Shown: in pieces, positions 1 to 10,710 of the stretch
Layout of the letters: the number at the start of each line of letters is the position of its first letter
Position numbering within the stretch: the stretch's first letter is position 1
Assembly: GCA_050084515.1 (NCBI GenBank)
Contig: CM114271.1
Coordinates: 59,396,001 to 59,460,000, forward strand
From: Blasia pusilla
Taxonomy: Eukaryota; Marchantiophyta; Marchantiopsida; Blasiales
Length of the DNA: 64,000 nt
Direction of reading: 5' to 3'
Notes under the pieces: generated by a model
What the model was told of the DNA's origin: nothing
The model's input: only the letters and a program-made list of their open reading frames with translations
Database searches by the model: none
Made by a program: the position numbers and the translations under genes

Positions 1-1357
1 CTCCAGAATAGCAGCCTTTTTATCAATTGCTACAACCAGCTTGACTTTCATCCGTGCCCTTGTAATAGGAAAGTGCGTTGTTAGCTCCCTTATAAGTTCT
101 AAAGCCTGCAGGTATACATGCACGTGAATGATCTCATCAGACTAAGAGAGGTTTTAAATGCTTCTCCACAGAGACAATCATCCAGTAGTAGAATCAACCA
201 TAAAACCTCGCCACTTGTGTGAGTGACTGAGGTGAGCTGAGCAATGTTTCAGCTTCCATATCTCTACCATTTTTACTTCACATGAATGGAACAATGAACA
301 GGGATAGTCCAAGACATACTTCCATACCTCACCTACCACCCACCATGATATTGGCTACTTTAGTGATTTAACTAGGACTACTTGAGAGTTAGCAACCTCT
401 TGGTTTACACAAAAAAATTGCCATACAGAGATGTTAAAGACCCCTGAACCTCCCACTTAGAACAATACCTGTTGCTTGGAGCTCTTGTGCGGTTCCACTG
501 CAAAATGCACCTCCCGCATTAATCGTTCAATCATACTGATTGTATACGGTCTTTCTGTATCTGGATTCACAGTTTTATGCATAACTATAGTGGCAATGTC
601 CCGAAATTGACTGGACAGTTGAGCCTCTCTTTCTTTATCTGCAACTTGCAGCTCTCCTTTCTCCAATATCTGCAACCCAGAACCCAGCTTAAGTCTATAA
701 ATACTCACCTGGAATCTCAAAACGAATAAGCAAAAGTAATTTGGGAGAGAGGGTTTATACCCTAAACCCCAAACTCTAAAACTGGTAAATTCAACATATG
801 CCACAACATGAAGGTTGTGGTGTTACGGCTTGATTGCTATGCTAATCAAATCCAAGTGTAGGAGAATCCGATTCACTCAATCATTCCAAAGGACTCCCCT
901 ACCATTCTCTTGCTTCACGAGTGGCAATTAAGCCCATGTTACCATGCTAATTCCAAAAGTTAAATGATCGAAGGCCAACCTCGAGACAAATTTTCTGATG
1001 ATCGTCAGTACCGAAGGCTTGGATGAGCTCTTTCGATTTGGCAAGCACTCCTTTGGAAACATTTAAGAAGACAGTGTGGGTCTGCAAAACTTCATCTATA
1101 TCCTTTTCCCTGCGTCCGAATAAAGAAGGGAGATCAGCAAACATCGAGCACGGGACCAACCTGAATTACATGAATAGTTTACAACTGAAAACCAGAAAGC
1201 GAAACGGGACGGGGAGAACGTACACCCGTGAGCGCCACGAAAGGACTTTGTTTTTGAAACACGCAATTTCAAAGCGATGTCCATGTTTCTTTAACCGCAC
1301 TACGGCAACGTTCGTTAGCCGCTTCTGCCCCACGGGCTGCACCAACGACCTGGACAT
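1..1357 (-). CDS. SBDS: SBDS-type ribosome maturation protein, 5' four exons (3' end outside window)
   Basis: The gene encodes the Shwachman-Bodian-Diamond protein, which acts with the EFL1 GTPase to release eIF6 from nascent 60S subunits. Exons inferred from frame and GT/AG borders are 1357-1224, 1109-980, 669-469 and 105-1, giving 190 residues in one frame. Exon 1 carries [12 protein letters not shown] and [11 protein letters not shown]. Exon 2 carries [11 protein letters not shown] and NVSKG. Exon 3 carries [19 protein letters not shown] and [12 protein letters not shown]. Exon 4 continues with an ALELIREL-type helix. This covers the N-terminal FYSH domain, domain II and the start of domain III. 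The start ATG at 1357 matches the family's usual N-terminus. The donor after exon 2 is GTTGGC, weaker than the others. No break is seen, so this looks like a live host gene. Confidence 0.93.
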
Positions 1358-2523
1358 CTCTCCTACAGCGCTCTACCGTGCCGATACCGGTACCTATGGC
1401 CTCCTTCTCGAGTGCTCTAAGCTCTCCCTCTTCGTTTGGCGACAACCTTGGGCGTTCCGTGAGAGTCCTCGAGTCGAGTATCGACGAGACACTGCGGATA
1501 TTCAGAAAACTAACAACGTTCAACTCAGAGAGTCCCGAAACAGAGGACCATAACCTGAACTGAAGTGTGGGAAGCAGAATTCATCTTCAAACCCATGCTC
1601 ACCATACATAGTTAGGATCAACTTTTTACCATACACAATACTAGGAGCAAACCCTAAACTCTGCAGATTTTATGATGCCTTCCACCTTGGAACGGGGGAA
1701 CTCTGAGTTCCCGGAATTGCAGATCTATTACAAGTCTCTGTCACCATCCCAGGGATTGTCCCAGACTCAGAAACTAGCGCTACAAAAAACGGGGACGACG
1801 GAAGATCGTCCGTGGATGATTTGGAAGACGAAACGAACGACCCGATTTCAGATCCTACAACACAAAGTCGAATCTGGAGTACAAGCCCATCCATACCACT
1901 ATTCCAAGGAGTGACTGCTGCTAATCCTCAAAATACCAGGCAATGAATCCTCGATACAATTCTCACAGATATCGGAATAGCAAGGGAGAACCGCACCTGC
2001 ACAAACTTGCGACCTGTTTCCTTCTCCGTCCCGATTCCCCTGAGGTTACAGACAGCACGGATCCAACGGACGATGGATTGGACTCTTAAACCAAAAGACT
2101 TAAAGTTTAGATTGCTCCGTCCCACTGCGCATAGAATTAGAAGTTTAGATCTATTCGTCTCGTTGTCTTTCTCCAGTAGGTCTTCATTTGTTGCTGAAGT
2201 CGGTAATGGACTCATGTAATTTCAGATTTAAAACATTTTATTGAAATAATTCAGGGTTTTAATAAATTTCCAGACTTATTTATTTCAGTTTGAGGAACAT
2301 CTCATAGTGATTTCCAATTTTGGATGCATCACTTTAGAGCTGGGTTTATGAGGTTACCTTGTTACGGCCCGTCTTTTTCCTCTCAATCTAGGTTATCCAT
2401 GTGTCCTCCAAATTACTTTCTCTCCCACCCCTCTCAAAGGATTGCACACGGGTTTTAGTAATGCAACAAAACTCTTTTCCAATAGATAATGCGGAAAAAT
2501 ATGACAGATAATTTTAATTTCCA
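1358..2523. other. Region upstream of SBDS, no confident gene
   Basis: This should hold the SBDS promoter and 5' leader. GC content is higher than in the following DNA. A plus-strand frame is open from 1707 to 1946 and encodes an acidic, Ser/Asp-rich stretch without an ATG, and opposite-strand frames overlap it. None matches a family I recognise. A divergent gene's exon or a decayed element is possible but unsupported. Confidence 0.4.
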
Positions 2524-2573
2524 ACCACCAAGGTTGTGAGAACACTAACATGTGTTCTCACAACCTTGGTGGT
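2524..2573. repeat. Perfect 22-bp inverted repeat (hairpin 1)
   Basis: The arms at 2524-2545 and 2552-2573 are exact reverse complements separated by a 6-base loop (TAACAT). The hairpin sits in AT-rich intergenic DNA and is followed at once by the 10-bp palindrome GGTATATACC (2571-2580). Confidence 0.9.
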
Positions 2574-2580
2574 ATATACC

Positions 2581-2615
2581 AGTCACACATGTTAGAGTCA
2601 CTAACATGTGTGACT
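2581..2615. repeat. Perfect 15-bp inverted repeat (hairpin 2)
   Basis: The arms at 2581-2595 and 2601-2615 are exact reverse complements with the 5-base loop AGTCA. With flanking TATATA-type bases the pairing can extend several bases with a mismatch. It shares the core AACATGTGT with hairpin 1, so the two probably arose by related events or are ends of a small foldback element. Confidence 0.9.
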
Positions 2616-3385
2616 AGTATATAATTGCTATCCCTAGGCGGTTGTCGTTTTGGCGCTTGGCGGTGTGAGGATATTAATCTCTTGAATAAAATTGAATGGA
2701 ATTTGCCACCAACACTTGGCAGTAAAAGTTGAATTTACTATTTTCTTTTAACGAAACCCAAAATCGACAAATTGGTCGCCAGCGTTTGGGGTTTAGCGTT
2801 GTGAACAAGTTATCTTTTTACCTATCTTCTTCTATATTATAATGGCCCGCCCTACATGCAAAATAAGACAAAATAGCAACATGGTACTATTTTGTCCCTC
2901 AAGGTCGCATGTTGGTAGGGGCTTGAGGAAATGAAAATATTTGGGCGAGGGGAAGAGGTTATTGAGTAGTGGAGAATTAATGGACAAGAAGAGTGGTGTG
3001 TTTAAGAAGACCTCCACTACTCTTTGAGAGTCAATAATGTTCATCATAGCATGATATTTTTTGTATTAATTTTTTTTAAACCTTTTTTTCGTGGCTAGAT
3101 CGAGCATGTTAACTAGTTATTTTTTAATTAAAAATTCATTATAGAAGGATGTCGTTCAACATCAAAGTTGTGACTTATGTATTTTTTTATCGCTCTTTAA
3201 CAACATATTAGTGGATCACACTATTGATGCAATGATAAGAATTCATGGGCTAAGATATGCCTGGGTTCTCAATATGTCAACCATCTCCCACGTAATCACT
3301 CAATGAAATATTATTGTTGAAAGAACAGAAAGTCATTAAGGATACAAATTTTTTTTCAACCACCATATGATCGTGCACTTACAAG
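2616..3385. other. AT-rich intergenic DNA, nothing recognised
   Basis: No frame here resembles a known protein and no terminal repeats or RNA genes were seen. Homopolymer A and T runs are frequent. Confidence 0.5.
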
Positions 3386-3622
3386 GATCAGCAAGCTCTT
3401 ATTGTAAATTATAGATAGTTTGCCTAGGTTGTGACCTTGAGCTTATTTTTCATCGGATTGCAATGCAACCAAGAAATATGCCAAATATGATCACATAATT
3501 CAGAGAATAGCAAGCTTGTATTGTAAATTACACATAGTCTCGCTCGGCGGTGAGTTCATACCCTATTTCTCATTGGAATGCAACACAAGCAAGAAGTATA
3601 CCAACAATTTGTACAAAATTGG
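3386..3622. repeat. Diverged two-copy tandem repeat, period about 119 bp
   Basis: Copy 1 starts at 3386 and copy 2 at 3505. Both share, in order, AGCAAGCT, TATTGTAAATTA, GATAG/CATAG, a CTYATTT block, GGA(A)TGCAA and CAAGAA(A/G)TATRCCA. Divergence is substantial, so the duplication is old. Confidence 0.7.
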
Positions 3623-4860
3623 TCTCGTCAACAGGCTTTATGCACAATAATTCAGAATCTTGTGAAATAGAAATTTGACGATTAATGGGATGAAAAAATT
3701 CCCATCAATCTTGTTTTATTGTATGGTATAACATTGAGGTTACAGGAAGGCACAATGGTCAATTAAAGCCAAAAAATGTAAGGCATATAAGATGCATCTC
3801 TATTTCAGAAAACATGAAATAATAAACGAGTTTATATCATATGTACTGGAAGCACTACAAAGCATGTTCAACAAAATTAATTAAGAGTAAAAAGTGACTC
3901 CAGACATGAGATGTATACAACTAATTGTTCATTATTACCATGCTTTTCTATGGAGTACTTACTAAGAGGTTGCGTTGTGGAAGATAGGTCACTTAGTTTC
4001 TCATTCAAAATGATTATTGTGGTTATGGTGTGGCTATCATCATGACCAACTGATTGCATGACACTACTTAAGATTTTGTTGTATTTCTTGGACTTCTTCT
4101 GTTGGTCCTGTATAGTCTCAATATTATTGAGGGCTGCCTCAATAAAAACAACAATTAGAAGAGTTGTAATTGCAAATTCTTGGCTCCTCATAGCCAAGGG
4201 TGGGACACATTTCTTTCAATCATGTGCTTTTTTTAGCATTTATATCCAATATGCGAGGATTTTCCAACTTGAGTTCTATAGTTGCTACTTGTTGAGTGCT
4301 CCGCTACTACATCTATTTGCGCAACACAATTGAAAAAATATTTATAGTGAAATTGTATCTACACAAATACTAAATAAGATGGGAGAAGAATGAGGTATAT
4401 GCACTACAATCACCAAAATGAACAATCATGGTTGAACAACACATATTTTTTAATTGATGTACCCTTGTTGATCGAATTATATATTCGGATTGACAATGGA
4501 TGATGTGAGATGTAATGACCACAATAGTACATGGGAATGTATGTGACAACAATCTACACTACAAAATAACTAATTATTGCATTGGCAACCACAAAGATTG
4601 ACTTGTCTCATTAGCACTTGAATGTAACTAGTGTTGAGTAGTCATATACAACATTCAACCACAAAGAGAGTTGACACTTGTTAGTACAACTCATAAATAA
4701 CATAAATAAGTAGATTGGTATAATATTGTTGAGATTTTCCATAAATAACACGTCCATGATATGTTCATATTTGGATGCTAGACCCTATGTTTAATGCTTT
4801 ACACATCAAGTATTAATATTAAAAATTGATGCATAAAATGGATGTGACCTCATCACATAG
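3623..4860. other. AT-rich intergenic DNA with one unrecognised minus-strand ORF (4191-3877)
   Basis: The only sizeable frame runs from an ATG at 4191 to 3877 on the minus strand, about 104 codons. It has a hydrophobic N-terminal stretch (TTLLIVVFIEAAL) followed by a polar segment with QDQQKKSKKY. I do not recognise it, and it has no splice-like continuation that I can support. It may be a chance ORF or a decayed gene fragment. Confidence 0.3.
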
Positions 4861-6461
4861 GCTTGGCGTCATGGAGTTCCTCCTCTACTTCACCTAGCCT
4901 CATCTTGAAGCACTCTTGACCTTGAGCTTTGCAAGCGGAAGACTCAGATTGAGTCCCAAAGACTCAATTCATTATGCGGCCTGTAGCGAGTTTAGAAGAG
5001 GCCGACTGCTGATTCAGGTCGAGTCTCCCAAAGTGCATAGCATCTCCGCAAGAAGCCTCTACCAATCTCCCGAAGTTTCTCACCTAAACCAAAGCTTATC
5101 AATCAATTCCTCAAGGTGCAACCCTTAACTCAAAATCTGAAACATATGTCGTGCAAATAGACATCACTACCAATAGACATTGTTTGTCATGAACATAAGT
5201 CTAAGATTCATCAAACTATGAATCCTAACAAATTTACACATGAATGACTTGATAACCCCAAGATAAAAAGTGACGTTGATGGAATCTGCAATCAACTAGT
5301 ATGTTTTATCCAAACATCTATTCAATGATACACACTATGAAAATAGTAAGAGCTAGATAGTCTTCAATAAATTAACTCTCAATCCTAGCCCACTCTTCAA
5401 TAAAGAATCTAGGCTCAATACATGCAAGCTACATTGTATCACAAATCCCAACATGGGTCTGATCCAAGGAAGATGAGATGTGAATGAGCTTCATCCAGAG
5501 TATATCCCCTTAGGCACCTCCATGGATAACTTGTACACACAAGTAACCTTCTCCTAGCATATAACCAATGACCTAGAGTACACAAGATACTAACTTCCTA
5601 AAAACTACACATGTGGGCATCTCATATGACCAACTACTACTCAACTCCCAACTAACCCTCGACCCTATAGGCCCAAGTGGCTCCTCACAAAGGATGAGAG
5701 GGTCAACATCTCCAAGGTTGCCATTCCTCATGAAGAGAAGGGTAACCTACACTCATAGTTCACCTCCTAGGAGTAGGTCATATGATGTCTCAAAAGGGGG
5801 AAGAACAAGATCCCTCTACGGACATGAGTCTGGTTCGGGGCCCAAAGAGAACGGGTGGCCTCGGTACTATATATCTCGCCCTATGTCTCATCTACTGTGA
5901 CAATTGTCCATCAAGTAGACAATGCTGCTAATATACATCAACTGCCATGCACACAAGGCAAGATCTATCTAACTATGAATCCTAACACATCTACACATGA
6001 CGACTAGACATCATCTTTCCAAATGATATCAACGACCCTCTAAAACAAGGAGTCATGAAGGTAAAATCTCTCACACTCGAAGAATAGTGGTTCACGCCCT
6101 TTGTAAGATACCCAAGCCTATAATAATCTAATCTAATCTAATCCGACATGTCCAATCATACTAAGTACATGACACTTAACCCCAATTATGATAGCAAACT
6201 GTGTCAACCTCAACCACCTAATCTCGTGATGCCACAACATATATGTGCTCAATGCACAAGTACATACATCCCAATGAAAACAAAAAAAAATCATTCCTCA
6301 TTCAACACAAATTTTGGACACTTTCTTGAACTCTTGGAATTTCCAAATTTCCGCATACCATTAATGTCATCGTCCAAAGAAATATGGGCAATAGCAGTTT
6401 TGAAAACTAGGTCACTACGCTCAAGATATGTGCCAAACTCTACTCTAACCATCTACCTTCC
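4861..6461. other. Probable retroelement-derived non-coding DNA
   Basis: No convincing reading frame is present. A phrase around 5208 (ACTATGAATCCTAACA, then a TACACATGA block) recurs near 5973, showing internal repetition. The block abuts a minus-strand Ty3/gypsy integrase tail and may be the LTR or 3' untranslated part of that element, but no LTR partner was found. Confidence 0.35.
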
Positions 6462-6965
6462 TCATAATTTCCTACTTCTAAATTCATGTAGAAGTTCCCC
6501 AAAATGAGTTAGATTACTTTCTGGTTCCCATATTCTTTTAAATAAATCATAACCTTTGCATGCCACTGAGTAATTATTTACTAATCTTCTTCCTCTCTTT
6601 AATCTACGCTCATATAGTATAGTCTTGACCTTGAACTCCTCTTGATCTTCGATTATGATTAGATTGGGTCGCAATAGTTTTTTCCGAGAGGGGTATTGAT
6701 CATCCATGATTGCCTTTAGTTCACTAATATGGAACACATCATGAACTTGCCTAATCTCCAACAACAACCTCAACCGATACGACACCTCCTTAATCTTTTC
6801 TAGTATCTCAAAGGGTTCTGCATATCTTGGCACCATCTTCCCAAAGAGAATTGAAGGTAATTGCTGGGATCTTAATTAGTCTTAGGCAGACGAGATCCCC
6901 AACTCCAAAGCTTATATCTCGCTTATGAACATCAACTTGGGCATCATAGACTTAGCTATTTGCGA
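6462..6965 (-). pseudogene. Ty3/gypsy integrase C-terminus plus chromodomain-like tail (fragment)
   Basis: The minus-strand frame 6836-6462 reads PRYAEPFEILEKI, VSYRLRLL, VHDVFHISELK and ends with CKGYDLFKRIWEPESNL, the usual integrase C-terminal and chromodomain-like arrangement of chromoviruses. Upstream, in another frame, the segment down to about 6965 continues the family pattern (YDAQVDVHKRD, FGVGDLVCLRL), so at least one frameshift lies near 6840. The catalytic core is missing. The next sequence to the right is a different gypsy piece on the opposite strand. Confidence 0.85.
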
Positions 6966-7079
6966 AGGCTATCAAAGTATCAAGTTGTAGCCAACGCCAA
7001 GGAATTTGATCAAGACAAGGTCATTTGGTGGATTTGGAACCCTCTATAGAAGAAACATCCATAATTTTGCAAGTGAGGA

Positions 7080-7260
7080 GAAGCTATCATTGAAATGAAT
7101 CCGTTGGTAAGAATACCTAGCAAGATTTGAGATGGAAATCATCTATAAGGTAGGCAAGGAGAATGTTGTAGTCGATGCCTTGAGTAGGCGGGAGCTACTT
7201 GAGAGGAATTGGATGTTGGAAATTGATTGGAGAAACTTGGTGAAGGCGGCTTACCAATGA
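7080..7260 (+). pseudogene. Ty3/gypsy RNase H C-terminal fragment
   Basis: Translation on the plus strand gives YLARFEMEIIYKVGKENVV and DALSRRELL, the tail of the RNase H domain before the linker to integrase. An in-frame TAA lies just before it and the frame ends at TGA 7258-7260. The orientation is opposite to the integrase tail at 6462-6965, so the two pieces come from different insertions or a rearrangement. Confidence 0.8.
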
Positions 7261-8150
7261 TGACCCTTCGTGTTGTCGTGCGCATACACATCGCTACACA
7301 ACATACATCGTTGTTACCGAACACACACACACACAAACACACATCAGACCATGCTAACTCATGGTATCCAAACATCAAGACAATAAGTACCAAAATATCT
7401 CCATGGAGCAACTCGCCCCCATATTCAATCTCTACCAAAAATTAGGCAGTGATTCTACGCGTCACTCTTCTATACGAAAAATCGGTACAACTAAACATAA
7501 AAACCAATTGCTTTTGTTTCTTTGAGCAATCCCATAAGCCATGAAGCGGGGAATATGGTCCTCAACTTGCAAAAAAAGTGCTACATGAGCAAGCTCTCGC
7601 ATTATAGCTCTCATTCTCTCATTCTCTCTTTGTAAATCAAATAACACTCTCACAAAAAAGTCTCTCCATGATGCACACAAATCTCTCTCTTTCTCATGTC
7701 AAACCAAACCCATTCCTAATGAGAGACTTGGGTTACACACACAAGGCAAGGAGGATCATTGCTCCGTCGTCTCATGCCAATAGGTTCAACAAAGAGAGAA
7801 TGAGCTCTCAAGCTCCATCTCTTTGGGTATACCGGCCCCCTTCCCTCTCCCAAGCTACGATAACTTTTGCTCGTAAGTCACCTCCTTGGCTCTTGACCTC
7901 TCTTGACTCTTGTAAGAGGTCAATGGCCACTTTCCAAAGTGGAAATTCAACTATACGAAAAATCATAGCTTAATTACTCGAAATAGTAAATTTCTCTATA
8001 TGGCTCCAAAAAAGCTGAAACAAAGGGAAAACCTGCTCTCTTAGGTTACCCGTGGCCTCAACATGTTATCCTCGATCTCTTGAGGCTGTCTTCCACTATT
8101 CTCAAAGACACTCTACTAGATCTCACTGATCTATCCTAAAAGACGTGACA
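7261..8150 (+). repeat. LTR-like block, family R1 (plus copy)
   Basis: The start (GCGCATACACATCGCTACAC near 7279) recurs near 44137, and in changed form near 59939 and 60538. The end (CTACTAGATCTCACTGATC near 8112) recurs near 44093 and, reverse-complemented, at about 23433-23480. The part 7620-8150 matches 23433-23950 in inverted orientation. Such dispersed, non-coding copies fit an LTR. An AC microsatellite lies near 7320. I could not find a target duplication, so solo LTR versus truncated element is open. Confidence 0.6.
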
Positions 8151-8590
8151 ATGTTATTGGTTGATTGTTTGCACTTTCTTTTGTTTAGTGACTTTGTGAG
8201 TAGCGCTCCGTGATATAAAGAACTGTTGCTATAATATTGGAATGAGGTAGATTGGATTCTAGATGTACTCTCCATATACAATGTAGGGATGGGACACGAT
8301 TTTCAAGATGGACATCGATTCGTCCCCCTAGCCATAAAGATGTATGGGGTTATGGGGGAGAGGTTTGACTTGTTCCTTACGGATTATGCCCATCCTCCAT
8401 CTCAAGTCGAGAAATAGATTATATTGCGATTCTTTATTGTAGGTGACGGATCTCCATAACCTTGCAGCGTGCCCAAGCCAATGGGCTTTTGCGACGGGCT
8501 CACATATACGAGATATCGACATTGAAGGCCGACTTAGTGGTAGCCACATCTCTCTAGGTTTTGCTGATTATATGTAGGTGTTGCTGATTA
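8151..8590. other. Intergenic spacer before the hAT element
   Basis: No gene recognised. Just before the hAT insertion there is a short direct duplication, TTGCTGATTATATG at 8560-8573 and again at 8581-8594. The second copy overlaps the hAT target duplication. Confidence 0.5.
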
Positions 8591-8598
8591 TATGGGAT
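8591..8598. repeat. Left target site duplication of the hAT element
   Basis: TATGGGAT here is repeated exactly at 13489-13496. Eight base pairs is the expected duplication length for the hAT superfamily. Confidence 0.9.
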
Positions 8599-8983
8599 CA
8601 ACGTCCGGGGAGAACCGGCAACTAGAGTAAAGCTGGCCGGTTAAAATCAGTAATTGACGACGCCCGGGAAAATTAGCCGGCTAAGATTCCGACGACATCA
8701 GAGGATATTCCAGTTAATGGATGGCCGGCATTTCTTGCGTCGGAAATGTGCCGTTTCCCGGGAGGACTACGCCGGAATATGGCAGCTGTCGGTCACATCT
8801 CCCGGATTCCGTCCGAAATGCATTTTACGGCGGTCGGTATTTTGCTGGACCACTTTCAGGTGGTCGGAATACCGGATACCCCGTGAGAACCGTTAGATTC
8901 TCATGAGGAGATCTTGGCCGTCTGATGTAGGGCAGCCGCAAATCAGGGCCGAAGGGACGTTAGGGAACGAGTGAGATTGTGAG

Positions 8984-9565
8984 TGCCGCTGAGTGGGGGT
9001 GACCGAGGTCCGAGACTCCAAGACTCCGAGACTCCGAGGGCTGCTGCCGCTGCAGTGGTCCATTGAACTCCATTCCCCGAATCCCCGAAGGCCCGAACTT
9101 CCGAAGTTGCCCGAACTCCAGACTCCAGAGTCCAGACTGTCGAGCGGGTCGAGGCTGCCGAGCGACTCGAGCGTGATTAGCAATTTTGCACCTGTCTTGC
9201 ACTGCTTTGCACCTGTCCAGACTCCGTGTCCCATGCTGTAATTCGTAAAATGCGTTGTGTGTTGGGCTGCTTTCAACTCTGCCGCTGAGTGGGGGTGACC
9301 AAGGTCCGAGACTCCGAGACTCCGAGACTCCGAGGGCTGTTGCCGCTGCAGGGGGTCCATTCCCTGAAGCCTTGAAGGCCCAAACTTCCAAAGTTGCCCG
9401 AACTCTCATTCGAGTCCGGATCGCCGAGTGGTCGAGTCGTCGGCGAGCGACTCGAGCTTGATTAGCAATTTTGCACTGTCTTGCTTTCGCTTTGCACTGG
9501 TCGCACTCCGTGTCCCATCTTTGTAATTCGTAAAATGCGTTGTGTGGTGGGCTACTTTCACCAGA
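8984..9565. repeat. Two-copy tandem duplication, period 296 bp, in hAT leader
   Basis: Copy 1 starts at 8984 and copy 2 at 9280, both with TGCCGCTGAGTGGGGGTGAC. Shared landmarks follow in the same order: repeated GAGACTCC units, GCTGCAG, AAGTTGCCCGAACTC, ATTAGCAATTTTGCAC and AATTCGTAAAATGCGTTGTG. Long minus-strand frames across this block are low-complexity products of the GAGACTCC runs and are not called as genes. Confidence 0.85.
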
Positions 9566-9958
9566 ATCACCACTCCCTACGTATCGTGGTGCGCGCAACC
9601 GGTGTACCGGGGCGAATCCTTCTCCCTTTCTTCTTTGTTTGCAACTTTGCATTACTCGGATGAGCCGCATACTATGGGTTGTCCATCGTTAGCACGGAAG
9701 GAAAGACCCCACGGCAGCCACGGCCCAGAGTTCACAGTTCACGTGAGCATCTTCGAAAAGTTCATTTTGGCGTGCGAACATTCTCTGCCGTCTTGTTCAG
9801 AGTTGCTCAGATTCATTGGGACAGTGTGACCGGAGGCTCTCTCGAGTGTATGTCTGTCAATGAGCATCCGTTGATTTCGGCCAACTTTACTCAAGTTAGA
9901 GTTCTTGATCTCTCTCTCTCTCTCTCACCGAATTTGTCTGACCGCCACATCTTATGTT

Positions 9959-10677
9959 GCAGCTTTACATTTTTGTGACAGAGCTCTCTACTCTAGAGCT
10001 TTCATGTTTACACTTTCGTGACTGGGTTTAGGCTATTTACACTTTCATGTTTACACTTTCGTGACAGGGTTTAGGCTGTTTACACTTTCATGTTTACACT
10101 TTCGTGACAGGGTTTAGGCTTAGGATTCGGGGTCTGCTTTGCACTCGGGTTTGGCACCCTGGCGAGTCAGAGGCCCTATTTAACGTACTTTATCTTGATT
10201 CGGGGTCAGCTTTGCTCTCGGGTTTGGCAACAGAAAGTGATTTAGGTCCGAGTCTTGGGTGTCATGACTTCGGCCTTTTGCTCTGAGTCTTGGACTGTTG
10301 GCTGCCACCTTTCTTTTGATGTGAACTAGTTTTGCTCTTGTCTAGAAGACGAGGCCTTGCAGCTTTACATTTTTTTGGATATTGCACTCTAGAGCTTTCA
10401 TGTTTACACTTTCGTGACAAGGTTTAGGTTTAGGATTCGGGGTCTGCTTTGCTCTCGGGTTTGGCGCCCTGGCGAGTCAAGAGACCCTATTTAACGTTCT
10501 TTATCTTGATTCGGGGTCTGCTTTGCTCTCGGGTTTGGCAACATAAAGTGATTTAGGTCCGAGTCTTGGGTTTTCTGACTTCGGCCTTTTGCTGTGAGTC
10601 TTGGACTCTTGGCTGCCACCTTTCTTTTGATGTGAACCAGTTTTGCTCTTGTCTAGAAGACGAGGCCTTGTTTAGAC
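9959..10677. repeat. Second tandem duplication in hAT leader, with internal 43-bp repeats
   Basis: A unit starting GCAGCTTTACATTTTT at 9959 recurs at 10359. Shared blocks include GGATTCGGGGTCTGCTTTG (10123 and 10433, 310 bp apart), GATTTAGGTCCGAGTCTTGG and GTCTAGAAGACGAGGCC. The first unit is longer because the segment TTCATGTTTACACTTTCGTG occurs three times at 43-bp spacing (10001, 10044, 10087). The duplication ends about 30 bp before the transposase ATG, so it lies in the promoter or leader of the transposase gene. Confidence 0.85.
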
Positions 10678-10710
10678 CTAAAACTTTGGTAACCCTTCAT
10701 TGTTTGAGAT

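Noticed and set aside
7668-7973. 101-codon plus-strand ORF, with a similar ORF on the minus strand at 23585-23833
   Set aside because: Similarity between the two reflects the non-coding R1 repeat; stops and shifts differ between copies and no protein family fits.
7261-8150. Solo LTR call with target duplication for the R1 plus copy
   Set aside because: The five bases on each side of the proposed limits do not match, so only LTR-like repeat is claimed.
8893-9670. Long overlapping minus-strand ORFs, one of 236 codons
   Set aside because: They lie across the 296-bp tandem duplication in the hAT leader and consist of repeated GAGACTCC-derived Ser/Leu/Arg-rich sequence; overlapping frames on both strands are open, as expected from repeats.
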